From contig CM060843.1 of the NCBI GenBank assembly GCA_030762175.1, positions 24,131,501 to 24,195,500 on the forward strand: 64,000 nucleotides of DNA. The letters run 5' to 3'. Position 1 is the stretch's first letter; each line of letters opens with the position of its first letter. This DNA is from Metallyticus violacea (lineage: Eukaryota > Arthropoda > Insecta > Mantodea > Metallyticidae). Of this stretch, positions 9,865-21,926 are shown one piece after another. A program made the translations under genes and the position numbers. The notes below the pieces were generated by a model. The model saw only the letters and a list, made by a program, of their open reading frames with translations, had not been told where the DNA came from and did no database searches.

Positions 9865-12291
9865 CAGTTACACACAATACAGTTCTCAGAATAAAACAAT
9901 ATATTGGAAACTCAATATTTGGTTATGTGTTGGTGAAACAACCGACAGTGTTAGGTGATATATAGATAAATTGGATCCTGATATACCATCAGATCATATC
10001 TTCTTTGTTCAAAACAACCGCCGAAGATAAATAAAGGGGCAATTGCACACTTTGTCAACAAATACTTGAGATTGTCTATACAAATAACATTCATGAAAAT
10101 AAGATTCTCATGTATACAGATGCCGCGCCGTATATGATCTTGGCAGCCTCATTACTGCAGATGTTTTACTTCTCTCTAGTTCATCTAACCTGCCTATCCA
10201 CGCTTTGAACAGAGTAGCAGAGCAAGTAACAATTTGTCGCATACACCATACGTCACTGACACTACTGCTTTATCCGAGCATATGCATTTTCCTCCAATAT
10301 TTTGAAGTAGAAGAAACCCTTTGATCTCTCCTCATTATTTTCTACATGTCTTCTATCTAATTTCCCACAAAACCCCAGAGCATTTTTTAATCAACTCCTT
10401 AAACTCTTCACATTTTGTACATTTTCCTTTTATCCAATTTTCTCGCATGTTTATCATTTTAGTGTATACTTTTATCGGTCCTTAAGATATTTACGACTTC
10501 AAGTGTTTTAGAAGGGAACTGAAACTAGGTCTGACACTTAGAACCACTCTAGTTGTTCGAAGGACTATATAAGATCCCAGAAATGATTTCTCGGGGGCAC
10601 ACATAACGACTGTGCGTGCTTCTGTCGTCACTACAGAACTTCCTTGTATTTAAATTCCTTTGTTACTTTGATATAGTGCGGCAACTTGCAAATGATTGTT
10701 GGCTTACTCACCTTCCTCTCTTGGTCTGGACTGCGCGGTGCACCTCCTTCCCTTGCTTTGAAAAGTACATGTTACACGACGTCCATATCGGAACCCGTGT
10801 CAGTACCTGGGTTGTTGTGTTTTTCTTCAAAGGCAGAAGACATTATGACTGTAATGCATTAGACTCGAGTGCGAATCCATTCCGTAGTTCGCCGGTAACT
10901 TCATCCGAATTTATTACGTCATAATGCATTGCTGCAATTCTCGACTTCCTTACATTTTTTGCTGACTTGTTATTGCATAGAGCGTTTAATAGTAGGTAGT
11001 CACGAAATGAATGGCAAACAGAGAAGAACATCTTATTGTTCTACTTTCAAGTGTAAAATAATTATTTATGCGGGGAAAAAATGGTAACAGAAAGGCTGGA
11101 AGAGAGTTTAATTCTCTGTAACAGAATTCAATGTAGTTATGCAACATTCGTTGGTGTCGGAAACATAAATTGACATTAATTACAACTAAAGCTAGTAGTA
11201 AGAAATTCACTCATATTCACAATTTTCAGATCGCTAAAATATATTTATAGTTTTAGTGTACACTGGAAACCAATAATCAAAATGGCAGTCTTTTAACTTA
11301 AACATGCATGATAGTTCTGAAATAAATAAATAAATATCGTATTTACGCGAGTCTTGTAATGCACACGGACTCCTGTATTTAATTTTATGTTTCTGAAACG
11401 TACTGCTTGCATTTATATCTTTTCTAAATTTAAAAATTTTCGTTTCATGTCTGGCTATTAATAAAGCCTCATATGTTCACATAACAATACATAATGTGAC
11501 AGTTTTAAATAACAATCAGCTTTAAAAACGTAAAATGGTTCATAATGAAAGTGCAATCATGTTCTTCTTAATTTTCCGAACTTATATAGTTTCTCACGGA
11601 CAGTTCAAAATTACTTTCTCATCTGTGCTTTATCCAATCTGGTGACTAGTATTCCTATCGTCAAATATCACATTATAAAACTATTCTTCCTTAATATCAA
11701 CATGACCATTTACAGTGATTATTTAGCCCATGAATCATAACAATCCGGTGTGAGAATATAAGGAATTCCAAACAATCACAGCTGCTATTGCTGTGATTTT
11801 ATTGTTTCCGTTTTATCACTTTCATTTATTTACCTATATCCAATTGTTTTATGCAAATTAATCAGGGCATTTATGGGTGTATATTTATAACATTTTACGT
11901 CATAAACATACGGCCCTACTTATATGTGTTGCACATGGTATGATATTAAGATACTGGGTTTAGTAAAGTAGAGTTCTTTGGATTGCATATATTACAGCAT
12001 CGCTTAACATCGCCTCTCAGCACTTTTACTGCAGCCAATTACAGTCGCGCTCTTCTTCTATCTCACTCACTGCCCAATCTAGCGGGCTGCAAGTGGTTTC
12101 TGAGCAAAATCTTATGCAAGTTGTCGCACTATACTTGATTATCACATCCTCAATTCTCTCCTTAGAACTTAGAAAATTTTCGACGAAGTTTCTCATTTGT
12201 CTTACTACTTGTTTTATAACTTTCATTGTTCTTATATAAATAAACTGTTCTTAGAAAGGAGTCTAAGCTGTGTTTCAGCATTTACGTGATC

Positions 12292-12507
12292 AATTAAATT
12301 TTGCTCAGAGGACTCTTCTTTCAGGCTTGAGGTTCTTTTTCGTGCAGTAAATCTACAACACGGGACCCATGACTTTATTTCTCTTCGAAGGAAGCCATAC
12401 TTAGGATGTTTACATCCCAAAAAACCCATCCACCCTGGCCGGATTTGAACCCGCGATCTTGGGTTTACGAAGCAAATATGGTTACTACCGACTACAGTCC
12501 TAATGAC
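12292..12507 (-). mobile_element. SINE-B copy, 3'-truncated
   Basis: Minus orientation. The tRNA-like head is at the right (GAACCCGCGATCTTGGGTTT contains the B-box complement). The body continues through the GGTTCTTTTTCGTGC segment and stops near TTTTGCTCAGAGG. It lies just left of the LINE 3' end at 12531. Confidence 0.85.
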
Positions 12508-12530
12508 TAACTTTTCCCAATAGTAATAAG

Positions 12531-13450
12531 TCTATTTATTTCAACAAGGGCTTCCGGATACAAACTTTAAATACAGCCAGACCTTTTGGGCTTCTGTTTA
12601 CACATTAGCAATGTTGAGAAAGATTGAGAAAAACACAGAAATACACAGATTTGCATATATACAAACCTAAGAAATGTACAAAAATGTTTAGAAAATAGCA
12701 TCCCTTTCCCCCAGTCAGGATAGAAAGAAAATTATGTCATTGATAAGCAATTTAAAATTGTCATTACAGGGCACTAATTAAGAGAAATACACAATACAAC
12801 ACATATATACACACACCAGAAAATAAGAACCAATAGAAGTACATTTAAAATATATAAGCACATTATATGTCCTCTCCAGCCAGAGATTTTCTCTTGCCCA
12901 TCTTATCTGCCTAATAAGTTTACATAACTTCTGCCAATTATTTTTATCTAATACCAAATTTAGACATGCTGTTCTATTCCTTCCCCAGCTCACAAAGTTC
13001 CGAGAGAATCTGCGACCTCCAGCACTCTCTAGCTTCATATTATGCAAAAATATGTACCCATTTTCCTTTTTACCACACATAGGACACATTTTCCCCTTGT
13101 GTCATTTGTCATTTTCCGCTTTTTCCATCTCGAGAGGCGCAGCCAGGCCAATATCGTTCTGTCTTCTCCTGTCATTGCATTTATATATGCTTTCCTCTCA
13201 TGCCCCTTTTGGGTCTGATTGTAATTCCAGTAATATTTTGTTAGAACACTCGCCTGCCTATAAATACCAATTAATATCCATCTTACTTTCCTCCAAAGGT
13301 TTCCTATATGCAACCGCGTGCGGGACCGTAACTCAAATAACGTCACTTTAAAAGAGCTCTGAAGAGATGGCTTCAAAGCGTGCACATTGCTGTTCTGAAA
13401 AGAAATGTCAATACTAATTACATTTCTGTCGTGTAGAAGTATACACATTT
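12531..13450 (-). pseudogene. LINE 3' end: C-terminal domain and 3' UTR
   Basis: The minus strand encodes a Leu/Trp-rich block (RTILAWLRLSRWKKRK) followed by a knuckle in two frames, RGKCVLC then CPMCGKKENGYIFLHNMKLE. A C-x2-C...H-x-C style segment after an 'LAWLRLG'-type motif is typical of the C-terminus of non-LTR ORF2 proteins (family knowledge). A basic helix (NWQKLCKLIRQIRWARE) follows. The left end reads, on the minus strand, into a non-coding stretch finishing GCCCTTGTTGAAATAAATAG, like a LINE 3' tail. Frameshifts make it non-functional. The RT and endonuclease regions are not seen. Confidence 0.65.
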
Positions 13451-13689
13451 CTTATCGACCTAACGTCGTGCAAGGAAAATGACTGCACAGAGAGGCAATT
13501 GAACTTTACAATCGGGTGGCCGATTGTGCTCTCAATGGGGACACATGCGGGAGAAGGGGTAGATGAGGAAGATGTCGAGCAGTGAGGTACGAACATAGAC
13601 GGGGTGCCTAATATTGTTTCCAAATGGAATACGCCAACGCAGCCCCCTTCGGAAGGACCGCTTCCATACCATATAACAAAGCGCAAGCC

Positions 13690-13945
13690 ACTATCACACA
13701 GCACCAGCCCACCTCGCCCTGGCATTTTCCACTCGTAGCAGCCAACGGAGTGAATTGATATGAAAGGGAGAGCCGAAAATTTAATGAAAGGAAAGATCCA
13801 TTCCAGTATTTGCTTAAACGACCTGGGGAAACCACGAACAAACCCAAGGTCAGATTGTCTAACCCCAAAGAGTTTGAATTCGGTACCTCCCGAATGCCAG
13901 TGCCAAACGTTACCACCTGAGTCACTCTACTCAATAACTTTTTTC
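13690..13945 (-). mobile_element. SINE-C copy (tRNA-derived, third family)
   Basis: It shares an ordered series of blocks with 23925-24165: a CTCTGGCAT-like start, GGAATGAAATGAATATGAAA, GGGAGAGCCGAAAATT, CATTCCAGTATTTGC, ACCTGGGGAAACC, then a tRNA-like B-box complement (GAATTCGGTACCTCCCGAAT) followed by an A-box-like end. The adjacent 13490-13690 is moderately GC-rich and may be further SINE or LINE sequence that I cannot classify. Confidence 0.6.
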
Positions 13946-15207
13946 TATTGTAACTTGTTTGTTTATATGTGGAATTAAATGCAAATGTTAAAAAGCTTTT
14001 AAGGGGATACGGTACCTTCTATCTTCGCCATGTTAAAACTGTCAATTTCAATATTTCTTTTCTAGAGAAACATTAATAGAACAGCAAAGTGTTTTTCTCA
14101 GATAAACTTACAATAATTTTTAACGCAGTGCGTTTTTTTCAGAGATGCAGTATCTCAAAATATAGTATATGAACACATTTATTAAATAATGACCATCATT
14201 TGTGTATTTTTAAAAGAAGGATTCTGTATAAAGAGTTGAAAAAATATCAAATAATTCATACTTTATAAATTTAAAATATTTTGGATGAATAGTTTCGGAG
14301 AAATGGCGAGAAAAATTAAAAATTACGGAAAAGGCAGTTTAAAGTACTCACATCGCTTTTAAAATATTCCTGCTCGATACTTCCAGAGAATTCAAACTTA
14401 TTCAATTTATTTTCAATATAAATGAATTATTTTTGTTCAACTTTGTATTTTATTATAAAGGCCACTGATAGCATTCTTCTTGTTTATAAATGACAAATAA
14501 GTCATTATTAAAAAATGTATTTTAAGATATCGCTTTGAAAAAATGTAATTTTGTTGGAAAGTAATGCAAGTCTATCTGAGAAAACCCATAATTTTTAACA
14601 ATAAATTGTTAACATTAAACATGACTGAGATAGAAAGACCTTCTCTCATTAACATGCGTTCTTTTTACACACAATGCAAATTATTTTCAACTCTAAATTT
14701 AGAATCCATTTCCCGGTTATAGCTAATTGGTATTAAAATGTATTTTAAAATCTTTGGCAAAATTTGGAATGTTGTATTTATTGAAAAAGGAAATTTTAAC
14801 ACAACTTGCGCAGTAAATTGTGTGACTCACTATAATGTTTTGGAGAAGAGCATTTTAAAGGTGTTAATATAAAAGTTTTAAGTTTTCTGGTATCAGGTAA
14901 TCCAGTTCAAGCTTTTAGGCGCAGTCATTAGATCACAGTAAGATATAAATTCATTTTAAAGTAAAAAAACATATCATAACATTTTAAAATATTGCGCACT
15001 GTAGATTAATTAATTATACAGAATAAAAAAAAAAAAAACAATGTGCAAAAATTTGTTGAGTAGAAGGGTAATATCAAGCTAAGCGTTTTGAGGTTAGGAA
15101 CATGGGGTCCGCAGATGTAGTATATCAGGAGTGCTACAAGATCATGATTGAAATCTGATATATTCATTTACCAGCCAAAATGAAATGTAACTCACACAAT
15201 AAGTGTG

Positions 15208-16492
15208 TACCAGTCATAAGTTTCCGACCTCGCCGATAAGGATTATCGCCTTCGCAAAACCCTTATCTGGAGTCATATCTTATCTTTTGAGTAAATAATT
15301 GCAGCTGTAACTTTCACTCCGCAGTGTTCAGTAATTCAGATATAGTTTCATAAAGAACATTGTGTAGAACATTGTGACATGTTCAAAATGGAGTTTCGAG
15401 CAGTTATTTAGTTCTTCACAATAGGACTTACTCCAAATTAAATTAAACAGCGATTGGACGGTTTATATGGTGAAGCATCCCCCTCACATTCTACCATAAA
15501 AAATTGACCAAACTTTTTCCAGTGGAGAAAGCATTGAAGACGAAGAGCTTGCAGGTCGACCCTTGAAGGTGCTCACTCCTGAAAACATCGCTCTTGTGGA
15601 AGGAAAAATAATGGAAGACCAGTGGCTCAAAGCTACAGAAATAGCAGCAATATTGGCCTTTCTAAAACCACAGTACTTCGAATTATTCATGAACATTTAA
15701 ACATGAATAAGGTTAGTGCAAGATGGGTATCTAGATTTATTTCCTCACTCCCAAAACAGCAACGAGTCATCTATTGTCAGGCATTTTTGGAGTTCTGCCA
15801 TGGAAACGAGAGAGAAGTTCTGTAAACCATTGTTACAGGAAATGAAACTATGGTCCTCTACTATGATCCTTTGTCCAAAAGAGAATCAATTGAGTAGCCT
15901 AAACTTGGCGAAACACCGCCTCTAAAGGCCAAGTCACTCAATCAACCAAGAAGATCATGGCCACAATATTTTGGCACTGTAAAGGAATAATCTTCATTGA
16001 CTTCAAGGAGAGGAACACCACAGTAAATGGGGAGTATTATGTTGGCCTACTGCACAGACTACGTACTTCCATCAAAGAAAAGGCGAAGAAAGCTGAGTGG
16101 TGGTGTGCGGCTTCTTCACGACAATGCGCTTATGCACACATCTCTTGTTGCAAAGGAAGCTGTGAAGGAATGTGGCGTCAAGGAAATTGACCATCCACCC
16201 TACAACCCAGATCTAGTTCCCAGTGACTATTTCCTTTTCTCAGACCTGAAGAAGGACCTTCGAGGAAGGAAATTTAAGTGTGATGAAGAAATAATGGATG
16301 CTGTTTATGCCCATTTTGCAAACAAGACTTCTGACTATTTTGGGGGGGGGGGAGGGATTGAAATGTTAATTCAAAGATGTGAGAAGTGTATTGCAATGAA
16401 GGGTAACTATATTTTAAAGTGAAATATAATTTTTGTCTTTACCTTATCTAGAAAATGGATAGGCTGGAAACTTATGGACCTACCCTCATACG
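15208..16492 (+). mobile_element. Mariner family A, copy A1
   Basis: About 1.29 kb. The left terminus, CATAAGTTTCCGACCTCGCC, matches the right terminus on the opposite strand (GGAAACTTATGGACCTACCC then TCATACGTA). The family consensus inverted repeat begins TACGAGGGTAGGTCCATAAG, with a TA target site. It lies in intron 1 and shares its body with copies at 35964, 43635 and 54344. Confidence 0.92.
15379..16422 (+). pseudogene. Mariner A1 transposase pseudogene
   Basis: The frame starts MFKMEFRAVI and immediately meets TAG at the codon that is AAG/AAA in copies A3 and A4. Frameshifts and stops follow. The C-terminal third (16027-16422) is still open, with the second catalytic Asp block LLHDNALMHT, the third Asp block PDLVPSDYFLFSDLKK, and the family ending GNYILK. 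The first catalytic block reads TGNET, so Asp is replaced by Asn. Intact mariner transposases are ~345 codons, and this span is 1,044 nt. A G-run after TSDYF adds a local length change. Confidence 0.9.
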
Positions 16493-16554
16493 TACTGTCT
16501 CAACCATAGTAATAGTACACAATGAAAAACTAAATCTTACATGCGCGTACTTAA

Positions 16555-16760
16555 TTTATGTATCGCGGAGGCCACCACGTTGGTCCACCGAGCCCGATAT
16601 TTGTCACCAAATGTTCTGTTTAGGTGATTTTGAGCTGCATGTGAAAAATGTGCAATGACACCGTCATGTTGGAACCATGAGTTTCAAGACGAGCGTTCGA
16701 CATTACCGTACCATCCATTAGACTTCAAAACACAAATGCTGCATTGAACATCAGACGTGA
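16555..16760 (-). pseudogene. Fragment of a second DDE (Tc1/mariner-superfamily) transposase
   Basis: The minus strand reads WFQHDGVIAHFSHAAQNHLN, RTFGDKY, then in a shifted frame GLGGPTWWPPRY. This matches the conserved run W-F-[QM]-H-D-G-A-P-x-H-[FY] ... G-R-G-G-P-x-[AW]-W-P-P-R-S of an insect IS630/Tc3-like transposase group, with the second catalytic Asp in H-D-G. Only ~70 codons remain and no ends are visible. It lies directly beyond the right terminus of mariner A1. Confidence 0.7.
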
Positions 16761-17699
16761 CTAGTGACTAGTGCTGTACAAGAGTGCGTTTTGTTTACAT
16801 CTGGCACGACACAAACAAGATTCACAACATGGCGAATTTAATGTTGACGCATGTAGCACAGTAAAAATCTTCTTCGATCCCTTGTTCCTATTCTAAAAAT
16901 GCTTAGTTTGGGGCTTCCTTTTTACTCTGCAATTTTCGGCATATTGTTTTTCCGCAACTAGTATACGAAACATTTTAGGTTTCATGCGTGCGTAGTTTTT
17001 AATAACGCACACATATGAGAACAGCAGCTTTTTGAAACAGTGCATCTGCCAAGCTAGAAAGATAAAATAGAAGAACACATAGGTTAAGGGGGCATGTTGA
17101 CATTTAGGTCCAGAGTATGGATTAATTCTGGGTATGTGAATATTAGCTTCAGTTCTTGATCATGTATTAAATTGAAATGAAACATTTTTAAACATGATCT
17201 GTGTTCCTACAAGTACGTTAGTGAAAAGAATATTGTGACAATGAACAGTACATCAGTACAAATAAAACAGTGTAGGTTTTCACTGATTGAACTACAACTT
17301 GTCTAATGTAAGGAAAGTACAATTTAAACCTTTAACATACATTTAGGCATTTTACTTTGAAAATCGCATAGAACTTCTTACATACTTAAATCAATAAAAA
17401 TTATCAAAACATATTGCAAATCACACACTTTTATTGGTTGATTCAGACAGAACCATGCCAGCATATATAAATATTTAATATATTAATTGATATAGTATAT
17501 TAGGGCATAATTTTGATGACATAACCAAATTCAACAGTTTATTAGTTGAGAACATCATCTCGGTATAATTGTAACTCATTATAAAAAGTGTAGAAATTAT
17601 AAATTAAATTTCTAAAGTTTTCATAAAAACAATTTACTTAGTAAATTACATAATGTACTTAATTGTCTTAAAAGAAAAGAAGTTTGAAATATAGGAAAA

Positions 17700-17995
17700 G
17701 GGATAGTAGGGACGGAGGAGGCACTTGTCATTCTAATGGCTCCATTTATAGATACGTCCCTGAGAGGACACCTCCGAGAAGAAGGGATGAGCTCGAAATA
17801 ATCACAGGGCGTCAGAAACCCGAGGGGTGATGCACAGATGTAGGTGCAATCTCTAACATTTCCACAGATGGCAAGTCTTAGATGCCAGCAGGCCTGCTAA
17901 CACCATCCCAGTATCACCAAGGTACTCAGAAGTTTCCAGAGGTTAGAGCAGAAGCTTTCTCCCTAGCGCAAGTCACCGCTACGTCACACAGCACA
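17700..17995 (+). mobile_element. SINE-D-like repeat, partial
   Basis: Blocks are shared with 22920-23060: ACACCTCCGAGAAGAAGGGA, a TAGGGCGTCAGAAACCC-like run, GCACAGATGTAGGTGCAATC and TTTCCACAGATGGC. No tRNA head is visible here, so the copy is 5'-truncated. Confidence 0.5.
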
Positions 17996-18017
17996 AGGCA
18001 CCTAACTAAGCTGTGAC

Positions 18018-18243
18018 TGATTTCTGATGATACATGAAATGAAATGATATATTGGGTAAAGAATTTTTTTTAAAGGGAAGGAAGCGTTAAAGGTGTAAAT
18101 TTAGGGTACTTCCCCGAATTTTCCGTTTATGAGGACTGAGGTAAACCTGAAAAAAAAAAAAATACCTAACCAGGAAGAACGGTACTGACGGAAATCGAAC
18201 TCCGGAGTCCGTGGCTTAAGGACCTCGGCCACATCTCTCGGTC
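18018..18243 (-). mobile_element. SINE-A copy (diverged)
   Basis: Minus orientation. The tail starts near CTGATGATACATGAAATGAA, the body has GAGGACTGAGGTAAACCTG, and the tRNA-like head ends AACTCCGGAGTCCGTGGCTT then GACCTCGGCC. The first ~60 nt of the tail are missing. Confidence 0.88.
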
Positions 18244-18317
18244 GTGTGACTGCTGCTAAGTAATGATGAGAGGAAGTGGGAGAACAGAAAATTCGGAATG
18301 TAAATATTCAGTATGGC

Positions 18318-18395
18318 CGACCTAAAGGAATTGAATACGGGGCCTCCAGATTACAAGTCTCAGGCGTTATCGCCTAAGCCATCCACTCGGAATTT
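18318..18395 (-). repeat. tRNA-like SINE head fragment
   Basis: On the minus strand the segment reads TGGCTTAGGCGATAACGCCT (A-box-like), then a CTTGTAA anticodon-like loop and a degraded B-box (GTATTCAATTC). No closed cloverleaf or acceptor stem is visible, so this is a SINE remnant rather than a tRNA gene. Confidence 0.45.
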
Positions 18396-18894
18396 TTTGC
18401 GTATACTCTTAACGAACTGGCGTAAAGATTTTGTTTCTCATAAGATGGAAGAAAATGTAGGAAGTAGTTCGAATCTTACAAAGCTCTTAAGAAGCGCTGC
18501 TATTTAGCAGAACCGATTCGAACGGAATTTCTGTCAGCATTGTATTTAATTAGCAGAAAGAGACGCGCCGAATCAAATAAAAAGAATGAATATTTGTTGC
18601 ACTACCGGAGTGGAATTGCATCAGTCGTAAGTATTTATGAGTTTCTGAGGTAAACATACATTTGAAAGTGCAATTTAAACACAGCGCAACAATTTGCTTA
18701 TTCGAGGTTAGGCACGACATTGTACTTTGAAATATAAAGTTTAAAGTATAAACGAAGAAAAATTAATAAATTTCTTCAGAAATATCCCATTTTTTTTTAT
18801 AAATGTCATAAACATACTGCAATAATTATGTCCGTAATAATGCTTGCGGTCAAATAAAGCAAATCAAAAACCGTGTATATTCACCATGCGTATC

Positions 18895-19195
18895 GTCGGT
18901 CCTGGTGGTGTAATGGTAACCATACTTGCCTCCTAAACTCAAGATCGCAGGTTCTACGGATTTTTTTGGGCGTAAAAACCCTAAGTATATGGCTTTCTCC
19001 GGAAGGGAAGTAAAGCCATGGGTCCCTTGTGGTACATTTACGGCACGAAAAAGAACCTTAAGCCTGAAAAAAGAGCAAAAGTAGTCAGTCGTTTCACGCC
19101 CTGAATTGAAGTGGACGCTGATGACCTGAGATGTTAAAGAGCGTGCATTAAAAAAAAAAAAAAACAACAACAACAACAACAACAACAAAACAAAC
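18895..19195 (+). mobile_element. SINE-B copy with (AAC)n tail
   Basis: Full-length. Head GTCGGTCCTGGTGGTGTAAT, body GGGCGTAAAAACCCTAAGTA, end GACGCTGATGACCTGAGATG, then A-run plus (AAC)n. It is flanked by GCGTATC at 18888-18894 and 19196-19202. The B-box is damaged by an internal deletion (GCAGGTTCTACGG). Confidence 0.92.
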
Positions 19196-19639
19196 GCGTA
19201 TCTCTTGTTAAAAATTCCTTAAGTATTTTTTCGTGTTTTTTTTTAACTGTTGTTTGTTTCTTCTTTCTACGCTCTTCACAATAACAGCTAGCACTATTAT
19301 GAGATCCATTTTCTAATGCCACGAGCACGCTTCAGTTCTGATGCTCCTTTTGGTTCGATTCGATTCTATTAATAAGTGGGAGCGACTGGAGGCATTTTCC
19401 TTCACTTTGCTTCGGTTCCGTTAAGTCTGGGGGCCCCCTTTAGTCCATTTCAAAGAACATGCACGCAAGTAATTTTCACAAAGTTTTATGAAATGATACT
19501 GAACAATGCTTTTTTCAGCTGTAATCGTCGTCAGTAATACAGCTTTTTTAACAGATCTACATTTGCTTCTGATACACCCGTACAACTTCTTTTTCTTCAC
19601 ACAGGGAAGAGAAACATGTTATAGTTTCTCTGCTGAATT

Positions 19640-19865
19640 AATATATATAATAAAAGAAAATAAAAAATAAAATAACACTATTAACAATGTAACAAATTAA
19701 CAGTAATCATAAAAGTAGAAAACACAAGAGAAAGTCACACTTGAGATCGCTATATTTCGAACTCGTTGAGTTCTTCTATGGCAAGAAGACAAGTGCTAAA
19801 GCGTGACTTTCTTTTAGGGTTTTATCCTTTTCTGCTTTTGTAATTACTGTTAACTTATATATATC
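19640..19865. mobile_element. Palindromic foldback element (family FB), copy 1
   Basis: The left arm (AACAATGTAACAAATTAACA ... AGAAAGTCACACTTGAGATC) is followed by a hairpin-prone centre (TTCTTCTATGGCAAGAAGAC), then the inverted right arm (GTGACTTTCTTTTAGGGTTT ... ATTACTGTTAAC). The outer right arm is lost. The same unit recurs near 34730, 49030 and 53700-54060. There is no coding capacity, so it is MITE-like. Confidence 0.8.
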
Positions 19866-19879
19866 TTATAATAGACGCT

Positions 19880-20180
19880 TGTCTAGTCCTTAGCGTTGCT
19901 GACTGCTGGCAGGGTTCAGGTTCCTGGTATCTACTTAGAAATGTTTCTAAGTTAGGGAGGTCTGGCACGGGGTTCACCCAACCTCGTGAAGACAATAACT
20001 GGGAGGCAGCATGATGGAGAGGTGGCGCTCTTCCATCACGAAAGCCGCTTGACTTAAGGGGGTGCCAGCATGCTGATCACATGCCCCCCCCTGCACCAGT
20101 GCCCCTCTACCAATGAAGTTGTAAGGCTGTGATAGAAGATGCAGAGGTCACTGCGGTAGCCCAAGGCTCACCCAGGGCTG
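19880..20180 (+). repeat. GC-rich unclassified block (possible LINE fragment)
   Basis: Markedly GC-richer than its surroundings (GGGAGGTCTGGCACGGGGTT, CACGAAAGCCGCTTGACTTA). A short run (AAAGCCGCTTGAC) recurs at about 63105. No conserved protein block was recognised. Confidence 0.3.
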
Positions 20181-20386
20181 TAGAGCCAAATGAGAAGATA
20201 TATTATAATAATTTGTGATTGCAATAATTGAAATAATTCGTAATGCAAGGCATGTGCTTTTAGGGGGGTGTGGGGTGTGTCCGTGAATGTCTGCAAATTC
20301 AAAAAAAAAAAAAAAACTGTCAAGGGTTACATATTTACATAGTTGAAGGTCGATATCTCGCAGTAGAATCGCAGAGAGCAGAATCG

Positions 20387-20935
20387 CAATTTGGTTATCA
20401 ACATTTACGTTTATATCACCAAGCCAATGCACAAAGAGTTAAAATTTAACTTTGCAGATTTTGATAACTCTACATTATATTGCTGAGCCGTAGATAGATT
20501 ATTAACAACCAATTTCTTTTGATCACTAAGGAAGCATGGCGTAATTACAATTTATAATATAACCCTATTTCGCTTTAGTATTAATATATGAATAACAAAA
20601 TGTCATTTCGCAATAACTACGTTCTATGTCGATCTTGCAATATTTGCAATACTAGGAAAAAAGTAGAATCTTTAACTTTGTTATTAACATTTACATTTAT
20701 ATTACTAAACCAAGGTACGAAGAGTTAATATTTAAATTGGGAGGATTTTGATAACTCTGAATTATGTTGTTGAGCCGCAGGTGTATTATCAACAACCAGT
20801 TTCTTTTGATCACTAAGGAAGCGTGAAATAATTATAGCATATAATTATTTTGTTTTAGTGTTAATATAAGAATAACAAATTGCAATTATGCAATTAGTAT
20901 TTCTGATATTTTATGTCGATAGTCCAAGAGTGAAA
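20387..20935 (+). repeat. Direct duplication of a ~285-bp unit
   Basis: Unit 1 (about 20387-20645) and unit 2 (about 20677-20935) share ordered blocks: TTATCAACATTTACGTTTAT, CAATGCACAAAGAGTTAA, GATTTTGATAACTCTACATT, TGAGCCGTAG, TTTCTTTTGATCACTAAGGA and a TATGTCGAT end. Identity is moderate, so the duplication is old. Confidence 0.82.
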
Positions 20936-21028
20936 ATATTTTGGTTTCTGTTCATTAATACTTCAATTTATATCACATTGTTTACTTTTGAGTGTTTAAT
21001 TAAATATAGTAGCTGTGAACAACAACAC

Positions 21029-21085
<57 letters not shown>
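21029..21085. repeat. (AAT)n microsatellite
   Basis: About 19 units. An apparent poly-Asn frame across it is an artefact. Confidence 0.98.
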
Positions 21086-21086
<1 letters not shown>

Positions 21087-21559
21087 CCTCTTTAACGAGA
21101 TTAACACAATCTTTTGTCTGGAAATATCTAACCTTATCTGGATAGGCTCAGGTGCATATAGTTTTCTTAGCCTTTTTACTCATATCAACCAGCTAAATAT
21201 TTGTCAAGTTCCTAGAATGAAATCATGAGATATGCATTTGGCCCATGACCTGTAACCTTCCGCGTCGATAAATCCTGGTAGACGCTTCTTTTATCGCGTT
21301 TGAAGCAGTATAAATACACAAGTGTGCTCAGGATTATCGCATTTAATTCCTGCTTCTCCTACAATGGTCGTCAATATCTTAAATCATGTTCAAGTATTCC
21401 ACATTGGCATTGTCTGCTATAATACTCTCATTAATATGATGATTGATAATATCAACTCACGTACGAAACAAGACAATACGACAACAGTACCGGCAGCACG
21501 TAATGGATTTAGTTCGCTTCAAATCGCACACCGGAAATCTCACAGATTAAAATGATGCG

Positions 21560-21710
21560 AATGGTGGCAATGGAGCAATTGGTGGTGTGTTGTGGGAGAA
21601 ACCAGTTACCGGAGAAATTCTGCCCCAAGTGGCACTTCGCCCGTCACAGTTGTATTTACACTCACTGATATCGAACCCGGGTCACCTCAATGGAAGACAA
21701 ACGAACTAAT
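21560..21710 (-). mobile_element. SINE-E fragment (tRNA-derived head and body)
   Basis: Read on the minus strand, a B-box (GGGTTCGATATC) is followed by a body with GGGGCAGAATTTCTCCGGTA and TTTCTCCCACAACACACCAC. That layout is common in arthropod tRNA-SINEs. The A-box side is lost. Confidence 0.55.
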
Positions 21711-21892
21711 GACTTGCTGGTATATTATTATTATTAGTAAATTGTTATCCTTGTTAATTTTACTTAAAGAAATGTAATTAACATATTTTTATATTTTTCT
21801 GAAAAACAAATATAAAGTTTTTTTTTGTATGCTTTTGAATTTTCCATAACTTCGCTTTTATATGTTAAAACTTGTTTTGTAAGTAACATCTG

Positions 21893-21925
<33 letters not shown>
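21893..21925. repeat. (TTA)n microsatellite
   Basis: About 11 perfect units. Confidence 0.97.

Positions 21926-21926
<1 letters not shown>

Noticed and set aside
20888..21145. Poly-Asn protein
   Set aside because: Produced by the (AAT)n microsatellite.
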